DNA from: Earliella scabrosa | Lineage: Eukaryota > Basidiomycota > Agaricomycetes > Polyporales > Polyporaceae | Length of the DNA stretch: 64,000 nucleotides | Direction of reading: 5' to 3' | Assembly: GCA_022605405.1 (NCBI GenBank) | Contig: JABYQQ010000015.1 | Span: 992,001-1,056,000 of the forward strand | In this document: positions 16,063 to 29,101 of the stretch, piece after piece | Layout of the letters: the number at the start of each line of letters is the position of its first letter | Numbering within the stretch: the first letter of the stretch is position 1 | Program-made: the position numbers and the translations under genes | Notes under the pieces: generated by a model | What the model was told of the DNA's origin: nothing | The model's input: the letters and a program-made list of their open reading frames with translations, nothing else | Databases searched by the model: none

Positions 16063-16500
16063 TACAGATGAAACCCTTATAACCCATACCTGTCGGGAGA
16101 GACCCCAAAGTATGGGTTTTCGCAGGTTATGGGTTAGGGGGGAGTAGGCGCCTATGAAGCGCCCGTCTGAGCCTGCCTGGCGCTCAGTCACAGAGGCCTG
16201 ACAAGTGAGGGTCAAGATCACAGACATCAGAATAGTGACCAGAAACAAGGTTATGCGTCAGTTCTGCACCTGTAAGTCCGACTGATCGCTCAAAAGAGCG
16301 TGAAAAATAGTGCCCAGCCATCAAATACGCTCCAAAATAGGAAGGATGTATGGGTTATCACCCCCTCCACGGGTATGGGTTATGGGGTATCAGGGTATTA
16401 TGGGTTTTTCTCCCTACCCCAAGTCGGGAAAGGCCAAATTGTATGGGTTATTACAGGTTATGGGTTTTCAGGAGTATGGGTTAGAAGGGTTTCATCTGTA
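16063..16500. mobile_element. MITE-like element with 27-bp terminal inverted repeats
   Basis: Both ends read TACAGATGAAACCCTT inward, then one mismatch (A/C), then TAACCCATAC. The outermost TA at each end (16063-16064 and 16499-16500) is compatible with a TA target duplication as in Tc1/mariner-type elements. The 438-bp element has no coding capacity. It contains TATGGGTT repeats at 16111, 16128, 16349, 16374, 16399, 16442, 16459 and 16475, plus the reverse complement at 16081. It ends 98 bp upstream of the PAM17 start codon, so it lies in that gene's promoter or 5' leader. The superfamily is inferred from the TA ends only. Confidence 0.78.
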
Positions 16501-16597
16501 TACCTCTGGGCGTCACACACGTCATGCAAGTTCGCGCGGCCCAGGTCCTCTGTTCGAGTCTCTCCCGTCACTTTCACGTCTTGCTCTCGCTCATGAC

Positions 16598-17539
16598 ATG
16601 GCTTCTCCTCAGCTTCGGTCATTCTCGCGCGGCCTATCGGCCTCAACAAGGCCAAGGATTGTAGCCTCGTCCAGGACGCGCGCACATACCGCGACGCCAT
16701 GGCGCGGCAAAGCGACCAAGGCGGGAAAGACGAAGGGAGAGTCCGCACAGGTCTCTGAGGTGGAGAAGGAGACGCTGCCGTGGCAGGAGTACCTCAGCAT
16801 CCGTAAGCTGAAACGGAGATGGGAAACGGTGCGTCGCACTTCGCCTTGCCGTAGCATGCGCACGGCTCGTTTTCATGTTCGTTCTCATCCGTGTGTTCCT
16901 ACCCTTGTAGGCCGTCACTATCCCGACCACCATTGGTGGCTTTGTCGGAGGTATCTCGTACTTTGGGAATTTGGAGATGGACCCCAGCAAGCCTATCTTC
17001 GTGCGTGACTCTGTCGGGCGTACTGGAGGAAGCTGACGCTGGTGGCATAGAACATTGACCCGATGTTCGTCTACGGTGCGGCCACGCTCGGTTGTGCTGG
17101 TGAGTCCCCTCCTTCTATTCCTACGTACCCCATAGTGGACGTTTGAACGTCGTCTGCAGGCCTAGGATACCTCATTGGTCCGGTCATTGGCTCCAGTATC
17201 TGGAGGCTGACCCACCGCCGACTCATGAGACTCATCGAGAGACGTGACAAAGAGTTCCACCAGCACATAGTCAAGAACCGGGTGGATCCCACCGCGCAGA
17301 GCGCTACAAACCCCGTCCCTGACTACTATGGTGAGCCCTGCATCGCATCGCATGCGGGTATCAGTCGGTCTCACATCTCGTTCCAGGTGAAAAAATCGGC
17401 TCGCTGCACGACTACAGACAGGTACGTCCTCGATGCGCTTGGGTGACAGGCGACGTTGACAATGAACCTGACCCCACAGTGGCTCCGGGACCAGGCCAAG
17501 TTCCGACGAAAAGCCTCTGGCTTCCTTTCTGAAGATTGA
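16598..17539 (+). CDS. PAM17: Presequence translocase-associated motor subunit Pam17, mitochondrial
   Basis: Six exons: 16598-16828, 16911-17000, 17051-17099, 17160-17330, 17387-17421, 17480-17539; 211 residues, normal for the family. Pam17 is an inner-membrane protein that binds TIM23 and helps assemble the Hsp70 import motor. The N-terminus is Ser/Arg rich without acidic residues, as in a mitochondrial presequence. Family signatures are LPWQEYLSIRKLKRRWE, two membrane segments (TIPTTIGGFVGGISYFG, about 79-95, and FVYGAATLGCAGLGYLIGP, about 113-131), and the C-terminal YYGEKIGSLHDYRQWLRDQ followed by KFRRK. The ATG is preceded by another ATG three bases before a stop-free stretch in a different frame; this one starts the presequence. 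The MITE-like element lies 98 bp upstream. Confidence 0.95.
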
Positions 17540-18726
17540 TTCTCGTAGAAGTATTCCATCATAATACATTTGCCTGCTCACTGGACAAGAAGGGCAGTCG
17601 GTTCGTCAGTACAAGCTAGCGTTGCGGCGTGCACTGTGCGCAACATAGGAAACACGTACGTACTACTTGCGTGGCCTCAGCACTGAGCAGAATCGGTATG
17701 GCTATCGACGGCTCGACTCTCCAGCCTTGCCACGAGGACACGTGAAGCTGGTGAGCCTTTCGTATCTTTGTCAAGCCAGTGACCCTGCAGCTTCTCCTAC
17801 CGTCCCGCGCAATCAACCATGTCAGCCTGTCGACCAGTTTAGGGACAAACTCGGCAGCTCGTCACTATGTCTCCCCGAGCTCCGATGGACAAGTTCATGC
17901 ACCACTACCAGTCGTCTACGTTTGTGTCATCACCTCTCGGTACCTCTCACAGCCACTCGAAGAACATGGAGATGGCACGATGCGTGAACGCCCGGATAGT
18001 CACAACTGTCACTTCCATGCCACCCTACACTGGCGCGGCAGGATCGCGACCAGGCCGCAGATGGCGTGCGGCCCGTCGCAGCCGTGTCGCGGCCTACTGC
18101 GCAATAAGTACGACCGGGGAATGTCGCAACAGAGTCGGCATGTGCACGGAGGCAGCATGGGAGTGGTTTATGCAGCCACTCGCTGAACGGCGCAAGGTAC
18201 GTTCTGAGATTTGTGTGCGAGCACGGTCGCTGATTGCAGGCCTCTCACTTTCACAGCAGCGATCACAGCCTCTAATGCTATTATGTTACAGAGACGGGTG
18301 TAGTCATGCCCTTGCAGGCCCTGGCCTCCTCCAGAACGGAACATCGCAGGAAGGTTTGCGTCGATCGAAGGCCATGCTGTCCGGGGATTGTATAAAGGCA
18401 GACGAGTATACCTCCGACGTTCCGGATAGTTGGTGGGCGTGATCTCTGGGATGGACGTCGTAGTTGTAGTGCACCTCCATGAGGGATTGTTACTGGACCG
18501 AATCATGGTGCTTAGCCCTGGTCAGAACGAGGTCAGAACGAGTGAGATGGATGTACTTGGGTTCGATGTCAGATAGGACAGCCTGGTGGTCAGAACCCAA
18601 CTATCACTTTGAGTGAAAGCATGAATGTGGTTCTTGAAGCTATGCAAGAACTCAAAATAGACGTGCTTCCGGACGCGCCTGGTGGTGCTATATACCGCAC
18701 CTCTCCCACCGATGTAGGCCGAAGGC
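17540..18726. other. Intergenic region
   Basis: 1.2 kb with an open frame at 17867-18442 (+, 191 codons) that lacks any recognisable domain, has low fungal-protein character and no convincing intron context. I leave it unannotated. The right end is the promoter of the RING gene. Confidence 0.5.
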
Positions 18727-20854
18727 ATGGCCGACCCTCCTTCCACAATCCAGCAACCCGGGCTTGGCTCTCCTCCTTCGCAGAGGCCAAGGCTTGCTCT
18801 CAATCTGATGTCAGAGACCATCCCGCCGGCGCCCGCCGCGGAAGCCGTCCCTCCAGCTGCTGTTCAGCTGCCGCCACCTGCCCCGACCGCAGCAGCAGAC
18901 GGCCGTCCTACAGCCCCGCCAGCCAACGCTTTCCAACAGTCATGGACGAGGCTCCTGGTGCTCTTGGGATACGCCGGGCCGAGCAGGAGCAGACGGAGAG
19001 AGCGGCGGGAGCTCGTTGGTTATCTCGTCTTTCTTGCGGTATGCTTTGCACAGGTACGTTCCAGCTTCTGGTTACTATCGCATTGCCTCGACATCCTCAA
19101 GCAAGCTACGGCTCTGTCTTATTCATAGGCTCTCATAATCATCATCTCCACCTCTCTCGCTGCTGTGCATGACAGTCCGACCCCGGACTACACCGGCCAG
19201 AGCCAGTTCAGCGCATGCTCCATCCTCGGCGCGTGGAACCTCATCTGGCTCGGCCGCCTCATCGTGAAGGTGTATCTCGAGAGCTGGTTCGTGTTCCAGA
19301 GACGGAGGAGGTGAGTCCTCGTGCATCCATCCAAGTCGGCTTTTGCTCCCATTCCTGATGGACTGCGCAGTCGTCGTGCTCAAAGAGCGAGGGTCGCCGA
19401 ACATGCTCGACAGGCCCGCGTGGACGGCGTGCCTCCTGGCGTCGTGCTTGTGCAGATCCCACCAGAAGAGAGGCTCGCATCGCTCGCTGAGCCGGTGTGC
19501 CCCCTCACCATGCGTTCACTCCACATACTGTACGTCGATGCACCTGGACCGCTTGCTGCCTTCCAGCACTAACCACATCCATCTCGAACGACACCCAGGT
19601 TGCTCAAGCTCGACCCGTTCGCGACCGTCATCTGGTTCTTCAGCGCGATCCTCGTCATATACGCGCACGGTTCGCGCTGCCGCGTCGCCGCGCGCGACAT
19701 CTCCGCCGCGACGTACATCATCATCATCATCGTCTACGCCCACTTTGTGCTCACGACCGTCATCCCCGTACGTTCCTCTCTATCCTTGTACCTCCCTCTG
19801 TCTCTGTATTTGATGGACTGACGCCATCGTCTTCTCAGGTCATCCGCACTATGAGAGCGAGACGGCGCGCCAGCCAGCCCGAGATCGGCAAGCTCTCCCG
19901 TGCAGAGGTCGACCGCATCCCGCTCGTGCTCTACATCCCGCCCCCGCCCGACTCCAAGGACGACGGGCCAGTGACGAGCCCGACCTCCCTAAGCCCCTTC
20001 TCCCCCCTCCCGCATGCACCATCCCAGCCCCCGCTCTCCAGCCCCGCCGCGACTCGCAAACCACGGCGATTCATCGCCTTCCGCCCTGCCCTCTCCCTCC
20101 CCCGCTCGCTCTCCCTCTCGCGCAACCGCCGCCGCTCGTCGTCCGTCTCGAAGCACCCGGACCTCGAGCTCGGCAGCCCGACAGATCTGACACTGGAACC
20201 GGAGCCCACACTTGAGGCGGGGGCGGACGAGTGGGAGCGGAGCTGGGAGCGCGCGGCGCCGTACCCGTTCGTGCGCCTGCCCGAGCACCGCGCGACGTGC
20301 ATGATCTGCCTGTGCGAGTTCGAGGCGCCGCGCCGGCTCAACGCGCACGCGCGCGCGTCCCGCACGGACCTACACGCCGATACCCTGGGGACCGACGGGA
20401 TTGAGGACGAGGAGGATGGTGAAAGGGAAGGGGAGGGAATGGCACACGAGATGCGTCCGGTTTCTGCCCCGGGCGCAAGCGCAGGGAGTGGAGGAGGAGC
20501 AGTGGGAGGAGAAGAGGTGATTGAGGAAGTGCGCGTCGAGTCTCCCCGACCCGCGGACGCGCGCACGGTGCAGCTCGCAGGCTCGGGCAGCAGCGACGCG
20601 CCCGAGCCGCTCAGGCTGCTCGGCTGCGGCCACGTCTACCACGTACGTCTCCGTTCTCTTGCCCTTACTCCTTGGGAGACCTGTGCTGACCTCCGATCGA
20701 CATGCATATGCAGAAGGACTGCGTCGACCAGTGGCTCACGGAGAAGTCGGGTCGGTGCCCGTACTGTTCGAAGAAGGTCGATGTCCCGCCTCCGCCGCCC
20801 AGCCAGAAGAAGAGGAGGGGCTGGAGTCTGCGGTGGGGCACGGGCACGGGGTAG
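18727..20854 (+). CDS. Membrane-anchored RING-H2 E3 ubiquitin ligase
   Basis: Six exons: 18727-19053, 19129-19310, 19371-19529, 19599-19767, 19839-20642, 20714-20854; 593 residues. A Pro/Ala-rich N-terminus is followed by about four membrane segments: YLVFLAVCFAQALIIIISTS, SILGAWNLIWLGRLIVKVYL, TVIWFFSAILVIYAHG and YIIIIIVYAHFVLTTVI. The C-terminal half is cytosolic-type, low complexity, then a RING-H2: CMICLCEF, then CGHVYHKDCVDQWL and CPYC. Unusually, about 100 acidic/Gly-rich residues separate the first Cys pair from the third Cys. RING-H2 domains recruit a ubiquitin-loaded E2; membrane-bound ones usually act in ER, vacuole or Golgi quality control. The last intron splits the RING between His and Lys of VYHKDC. 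The orthologue in yeast is not clear. Confidence 0.87.
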
Positions 20855-21333
20855 AATGTTGCAACATCTCGCTCCCTGCAGTGCTGTTTCTGGTATCATC
20901 CTCTGGAGCTGTGAAGGCTCTTCTTGATCTTGATGTGGCATCTAGTGTACGCTGTACCAGTTTATGAACGCGAGCCCCTCGGGCAGTGGGAATGAAGGAC
21001 CTTCGTTGAGCACTGCAACTGCAGTGTCAAGCAGTGTACGTAAGGATTTTAACTATCCCCATAGCACCGCAATCCGCGTGTGACGCATGCGCAAACCATA
21101 ATCTCTATTCACGTCTTACGGTACTGTCCATCCGGACGACAAACAACATGGAAAGCACAGAGGTACGCGGGGGCAAATGCGGGATGTGAATGCGGGGGGT
21201 GATTAGGAAAGCTGATGCGGATGGAATTTTATTGGTAATGCAAGGTCTAAGGTAAGGAGGATCCAGCCCTGCACCACCACCGTAGCATACGCCCACGTCG
21301 TCATCGTCGACCGTCCGACGTGACTCGAGCCGC
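20855..21333. other. Intergenic between convergent genes
   Basis: 3' flanks of the RING gene (+) and ATP2 (-). No gene or repeat seen. Confidence 0.6.
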
Positions 21334-23725
<2,392 letters not shown>

Positions 23726-26328
23726 AGTGCGTGTCCAGAATCATCGGCGGATGCACTGATCTCACCTCGGACGCAGTGTGCGGCATCCTAGGCCTCCTCT
23801 ACCACGATCCCTCCCTCGACGCAGCTCAGGAGATCTGCGAAGGCCTCGCCCTCCTCCAGCATCGCGGCCAGGACGCATGCGGCATCGTCACCTGCGGTCC
23901 GAAGGGACGTTTCTACCAATGCAAGGCCAACGGGATGGTCAGAGATGTCTTTGACGCCACAGCCGTCTCCAGACTGGTCGGCGGAATGGGTGTCGGACAT
24001 GGTGAGTGTCCCTCGGACCATGATCATCTCGATCGCACTCGTCTGACGACCTACAAGTGCGCTATCCGACGGCGGGCAGCTCGAACCATGCCGAAGCCCA
24101 GCCGTTCTATGTCAACTCTCCGTATGGTATCGTTATGGCGCATGTGAGTGTCTACCCATATTCCTCTGTGTGCTGCGTGCTTGCGGGCGAGCCTCTTGCA
24201 CGACATGCTCGTGTTGGATGCGCAAGGGTTCGTCCGCTATCGTGCTGTGATGTACAGACAGACTTGTGTGCGTGCAAGCATAAGAACAAATGCGCCGAGC
24301 GAATCGACGTTCTGCACGGCTCATGAATTGCTGCTAATGGTGTTCATGTACATATCGTTTTCGTCGCGCATTCACAATGGATCTATGTCTTGTCCTTCCG
24401 TCCGTGAGCGATCGCGCGCGAGTGCTTGCATGCCGCACAAGCTGCAAAAGTGAGATAAGGTTCTTCGCTACTGCTTCTTCGGGATGTCCCCCTCCCATGA
24501 AGGATAGGAAGTGTTGGCGAGATGATCTTCTCCTCCCCGGCCGGCTGGTGCCACAACACCACGTTACCAGCCGCTATAGGCACACAGAATTCCTTCGTCC
24601 GAAGTAGCAGTGACGTGCTATGACCGGGAGAGATAGGTCCCTACTCAAGTTCATCGAGGTCGACTATGGAGTTATCAACCGCGATCTTTGGAGCGGTTGT
24701 ATGCTTAGTGTGGACTAGCACCAAGTCCACTGATCGGCCAGTTCGCCTCATACGAGTCTTGCTGGACGGTCTCAAGCGAGATCCTTGCTGCCACTCCCAG
24801 CGCACAGTGTTCAGTTCGCCCGTTATTCCCAAGTCCGGTCTTCGTGTGCGCTCGTACTGACCAAATCCTCAGAATGGCAACCTCATCAACACGTCCTCCC
24901 TCCTCCACTTCATGGACGCTGTCGCACACCGACACATCAACACGACCTCGGACTCGGAGCTCCTGCTCAACATCTTCGCCGACAACCTGCAAAAGACGGG
25001 CAAGTTCCGGATCAACGAGGAGGACATCTTCACCGCCATCGGCGGGCTCATGGGCCAGGTCAAGGGCGCGTACGCGTGCGTGGCGATGCTCGCAGGGTTC
25101 GGGATCATCGCGTTCCGCGACCCGAACGGGATCCGTCCGCTCGGGATGGCGTCGCGCAAGTCGCAGCACGGCGGCGGGGCGGGGACGGACTACCTCTTTG
25201 CGAGCGAGAGCGTTGTCGCGGACGCGAGCCACTTCCACGACTGGGAGGACGTCAACCCGGGCGAGGCGGTGATCATCACGCGGAGTGGGGTGAGCAGGCG
25301 GCAGGTGAGCGAGCGGGCGACGTTCGCGCCGGACATCTTCGAGTACGTGTACTTTGCGCGCCCGGACTCGGTCCTGGACGGGATCAGCGTGTACCGGAGC
25401 CGGATGGCGATGGGGGACGCGCTCGCTGAGGAGGTGGAGCGGGTGCTGAAGGAGCACGAGCTCACGGTGGACGTCGTCATCCCCGTGCCGGACACGTCGC
25501 GCGTCGCTGCGCTCAACCTGGCGCAGAAGCTGAAGCTGCCGTACCGCGAGGGGTTCATCAAGAACCGGTACGTCGGGCGGACGTTCATCATGCCCGGGCA
25601 GCAGATGCGGCGCAAGAACGTGCGGCGGAAGCTGAACGCGATGGCGCTCGAGTTCTCTGGCAAGAACGTGCTCCTAGTGGACGGTGAGTGCTGTGAGGTG
25701 GCGGAGTGGCCCGCGATGCTGATGGGTGAACGCAGACTCGATCGTCCGCGGCACGACGTCGAAGGAGATCGTCCAGATGGCGAAGGACGTCGGGGCGAAG
25801 AAGGTCATCTTTGCGAGCTGTGCGCCGCCCATCCGGTACGCCCCACAGTTGCCATCCATGGACGCACAGTTGCTCACCTCTTCCCGCAGCCATGTGAACG
25901 TCTACGGGATCGACATGCCCTCGCGCAACGAGCTCGTCGCGTACAACCGCTCCGAGGACGAGGTCGCGGCGGAGATCGGGGCGGACCTCGTCATCTTCCA
26001 GACGCTGCCCGACCTGATCTCGTCCGTGCGCCAGTTCAACCCGGCGATCGAGACGTTTGACTGCTCCGTCTTCACGGGCGAGTACGTCACGGGCGGGGTC
26101 GACGACGTGTACCTGCAGTCGCTCGAGCAGCTGCGCGCGGACAATGTGAAGCGGCGGATGGAGGTCGGCGGGCTCGGGACGATGGAGGGCAAGGGCGGCG
26201 GCGCGGTCAAGCATGACGGCGCGAACGGGAGGGCGGTCGAGAGCCGCGAGATGGCGCTGGGGTGCAGTGGGCCGATGAACGGCGCCGATAGTACAGTAGG
26301 TCTGCATAATACGTACTCTTTGCCTTAA
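23726..26328 (+). CDS. ADE4: Amidophosphoribosyltransferase (purine synthesis, first step)
   Basis: Exons: A at 23726, then 23777-24001, 24058-24143, 24873-25683, 25736-25835, 25890-26328; 553 residues. The enzyme transfers the glutamine amide to PRPP, giving 5-phosphoribosylamine. The N-terminal nucleophile Cys must directly follow the initiator Met ([11 protein letters not shown]), which is achieved by splicing A to TG across a 50-nt intron. Glutaminase signatures HRGQDACGI and RYPTAG are present, then [15 protein letters not shown], a phosphoribosyltransferase domain with [20 protein letters not shown] and the PRPP loop [14 protein letters not shown] (about 371-384), itself split by an intron. 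The intron at 24144-24872 is 729 nt, more than ten times the local norm. The C-terminal tail is Gly/Ala rich. Confidence 0.95.
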
Positions 26329-26635
26329 CGAGCAGAGAGTGACGGGCTGTTAGAAGTGTGAGATAGATTTGGCATGGCAGTATACATAAGTGTACAATAG
26401 ATGTTTGGTTACGATGTTGGACGTCTTGTATTGAGGGTGACCGAGAGGGTGTCGAGTAGGTCGGTGGTGTGTTTGGAGAGGGGTTGTTAACGTCAACCAC
26501 TTCAAGAAGTCTTCCGGATACACAGCAGGAGGCTAGGTCTCAGCTAGTATGCGTGTTAGAACATCGTAATCATTCGTAGATCTATACACTGCGCTGAACT
26601 CTACCCGTTAGATAACATTCTAGTTTGTACGCCGC
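26329..26635. other. Intergenic between convergent genes
   Basis: 307 bp of AT-richer 3' flank shared by ADE4 and the F-box gene. Nothing else seen. Confidence 0.6.
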
Positions 26636-28474
26636 TCAGAACGGGATCTCCATGTCCGTGCTGGTGAACTTCTCTTCCGTGTCCCTGACGTTTTGCAGCC
26701 GCCAGATCCTGAGGTCGAAGAACTGCACAAGCCGCCTCATCTTTTCCACAAAGACCCGGGTATCGAGCTGACTTCCACCAGCCCGCGTCTCCTTTCGGCC
26801 GAACGACGGCTCCTGCTCGGGATTCAGCTCGAGGCGAAGCCGCTCCAGAGGCATCCCATGAGCGACGCGGGCCTCGACGCACGCCTCAACGTCGCGCACC
26901 AAGTCCTGGGTGATCACCGCGTTCCGGATCCACAGGTACCGAAGACGAGGGGCAATCGCCGCCCCGGTCTTGCGGTCGGGCAGCAGCCCGCGGACGATGG
27001 GGCACGCGTCGCCGCCGTACGCGCAGTCGTCGACGACGAGGGTGCGCAGGTCCGGGTACTGCGCGAGCGCGAGCTTCCAGAGCTCCCCGGCGCGCATGCT
27101 GTCGACGCTCCCGTAGACGACGAGCGTGGTGAGGTGCCTATTGCCCCGCGCAGGGAAGATCAGCCCGAGGTTGCGGAGCTCGGTGCGGAGGGTCGCTGCG
27201 CGCGCGGTCTTGGGCGCGGAGGGGTCTTCGTCGCCTTCGTTGGCGGGGCGCTGGGCGGGGAGGTGCACTACGAACTCGAGACGGCCGCCGCGGTGTGGGC
27301 CGCTGGTGGCGGCGCCGATGATGCGGACGGCGGGGGAGGCGTCGATGTCTGCTTCGACTGCGACCTTGATGCCTGTGACGGCGCGGAGGATAGGGAGAGT
27401 GCGGTCGCGGGTGGCCTCGGGCGGGAGCATGCTGAACGCGGCGGTGGCGATGTCCTGCTCGGTGCACTCGGTGGTGGAGAGTGTGGTTTTGACCTTTGCG
27501 GGGATGTGCATGTGCGGGAGAAGTTCGGAGATGTGCGAGACCTCGTCATGGATCGCGAGGGTGTGCAGCTTGGTGAGCGATAGGAGCCCGTCGGGGTCGT
27601 GTCCTCGGGCATCGGTCAGAGCGACGCTTGCCAACACGTTGGAAAGGGTGAGCTCCTCGAGGCTGACGCAGCTCGCGAGGGTCTTTAGGAACGTCGACAG
27701 GGTGTGTGCAGGGCAGGCACCGGTCCAGTTATTGAGCGAGAGGCTGCGCAAGGCAGACAACGCGGGGCTTGCGGCGATGCCGACTCCAGTCAGGGATACA
27801 GACCGCAGCTTGGGGAACGACTGCTCTGAGATGTGCGCTGTGGGACAGGTTGCTTGGTGCCTTTGCAAGGCTCGCGAGTTGTGGTGATGCAGAACCTCGA
27901 GGACGACTTTGTCGAGCCGTGGCAACGACAAAGGGAACACGGGGAGCGGGAACTGGAGTTGGCCGCAGTCTAGGTTCCACCGATACAGGGTCACGACGCG
28001 GTGGACGTGAGGCGCCATGACGGCCATGACTTTGGCCAAGTCAACCCTGGGGTCGCGGAAAGAGAGGACGAGGTCCGCGTGGCCCGAGCGGCGCAGGCAG
28101 AGCTCGAGCCAGCGGACCTGACGACCGATGTCGATGTGCCGCCAGAACTGTGGCTCGTTCCAGATCGCATCGCGCCAGCGACGGCAGACGAGCATGAGCG
28201 GGACCCAGTAGGGCAGACAGAATCGGTGGACATGGAGTGGTCCACGCGCCTTGCCAACATTGTCCCAGTAGGGGATACCAGGGTTCATGTGGGCAAAGAT
28301 CTTGACGAGGACGTTGGATGGAAGGTCGTAGATCGACCTCACCCTGCGACGTGTGATGGGTTGCTGTGGAGGAAGACCACGACCCCGTTGGGGCATTCCG
28401 AGTCCAGGCGGTGGAGGGCCTGGTCTGTAAATCTGAGGAGATCTACCGCTCGTCGATGCCGTGTGATGATACAT
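26636..28474 (-). CDS. F-box protein with leucine-rich C-terminal half (612 aa)
   Basis: Uninterrupted frame, ATG 28474 to TGA 26638-26636. After a Pro/Gly-rich leader of about 45 residues, the F-box reads SIYDLPSNVLVKIFAHM, then PLMLVCRRWRDAIWNEPQFW. Irregular leucine-rich units follow (LPRLDKVVLEVL, FPKLRSVSLTGVGI, SLEELTLSNVLA, LTTLVVYGSVD, LRTLVVDDCAY). F-box proteins link substrates to the Skp1-cullin ubiquitin ligase. Nothing identifies the substrate. An acceptor-like ctgcag directly precedes the ATG, so a 5'-UTR intron is possible. It is GC-rich and highly biased toward G/C third positions, like its neighbours. Confidence 0.85.
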   Translation of the reverse strand: MYHHTASTSGRSPQIYRPGPPPPGLGMPQRGRGLPPQQPITRRRVRSIYDLPSNVLVKIFAHMNPGIPYWDNVGKARGPLHVHRFCLPYWVPLMLVCRRWRDAIWNEPQFWRHIDIGRQVRWLELCLRRSGHADLVLSFRDPRVDLAKVMAVMAPHVHRVVTLYRWNLDCGQLQFPLPVFPLSLPRLDKVVLEVLHHHNSRALQRHQATCPTAHISEQSFPKLRSVSLTGVGIAASPALSALRSLSLNNWTGACPAHTLSTFLKTLASCVSLEELTLSNVLASVALTDARGHDPDGLLSLTKLHTLAIHDEVSHISELLPHMHIPAKVKTTLSTTECTEQDIATAAFSMLPPEATRDRTLPILRAVTGIKVAVEADIDASPAVRIIGAATSGPHRGGRLEFVVHLPAQRPANEGDEDPSAPKTARAATLRTELRNLGLIFPARGNRHLTTLVVYGSVDSMRAGELWKLALAQYPDLRTLVVDDCAYGGDACPIVRGLLPDRKTGAAIAPRLRYLWIRNAVITQDLVRDVEACVEARVAHGMPLERLRLELNPEQEPSFGRKETRAGGSQLDTRVFVEKMRRLVQFFDLRIWRLQNVRDTEEKFTSTDMEIPF

Positions 28475-28929
28475 CTGCAGACGAACGTTCTTAGCGTGAG
28501 CGAGTAGAGATGAGCGCGATGTATGCGCACTTTTCTGGTTGGTTGAGTCTGGGACAGTTGGGATATCTGAGGTGGATGCCCCCGCTCAGGCTCTCTTTAT
28601 ACTGCATGTCGGCCGTCTCGCTTTGACGGCCAGGACGCTATTCATGTGTTGGCTTTGACGAGGGGGTTATGTGCAAAGGAGCTGCGCGGACCAGTGATCT
28701 ATGAAAGTGAGCCACCAGCGTGCGCACGCTTTGACATAGAGCGAGTCAGCATGTGAGTGGTGCCCGCACATACCGCGTATGCTCGATCGCATTGCGAGCC
28801 GTGAGTGGTCGCCATGCATTCGTCACCTCAGTCGCTGGGATCAACTGTGGTCAGAGCTGTGAAGGACTTGAAGGTGTGGTTCGTCCTCGAGCAGAGTGGT
28901 ACTTCGCGGGAGAAAGGGAGAGTTCCGAC
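28475..28929. other. Intergenic region
   Basis: Promoter flank of the F-box gene; no gene or repeat recognised up to the tRNA-related segment. Confidence 0.55.
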
Positions 28930-28989
28930 CCGGGATCGAACCAGCGACCTCCGGCCTAACCCGCGCAAAACGGCCTAACCCGCGCAAAA
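28930..28989 (-). repeat. tRNA-Tyr T-arm fragment with adjacent 19-bp tandem duplication
   Basis: Positions 28930-28951 are identical over 22 bases to 29023-29044, the T-arm of the tRNA-Tyr gene just to the right. Directly next to it the 19-mer cggcctaacccgcgcaaaa occurs twice head to tail (28952-28970 and 28971-28989). The fragment lacks the rest of a tRNA, so it is not a functional gene. A local duplication, or a relic of a retroposed tRNA-derived element, would explain it. Confidence 0.75.
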
Positions 28990-29013
28990 ATACGTAGAAA
29001 ATACGCAAAATAT

Positions 29014-29101
29014 TCCTTCGAGCCGGGATCGAACCAGCGACCTCAAGATGCCCGAGATACCCGATTACAGTCTCGCGCTCTTCCAACTGAGCTATCGAAG
29101 G
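29014..29101 (-). tRNA. tRNA-Tyr (anticodon GTA) with intron
   Basis: The minus strand folds as a complete tRNA: acceptor stem CCTTCGA/TCGAAGG, D-arm TAGCTCAGTTGGAAGAGC, anticodon arm CGAGA-CTGTAA, a 15-base intron (TCGGGTATCTCGGGC) one base 3' of the anticodon, TCTTG, and T-arm GGTTCGATCC. The discriminator base is A. Box A (TAGCTCAGTTGG) and box B (GGTTCGATCC) fit RNA polymerase III promoters. TTTT runs just downstream on the minus strand would terminate transcription. The intron position is standard for eukaryotic tRNA-Tyr. Confidence 0.95.

Noticed and set aside
16081..16480. TATGGGTT array as a CRISPR or telomere repeat
   Set aside because: Spacing is irregular and the repeats lie inside a unit with terminal inverted repeats; a MITE explains it better.
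17867..18442. 191-codon open frame (+)
   Set aside because: No domain or conserved-looking stretch; composition rich in Arg/Ser/Cys as in antisense shadows.
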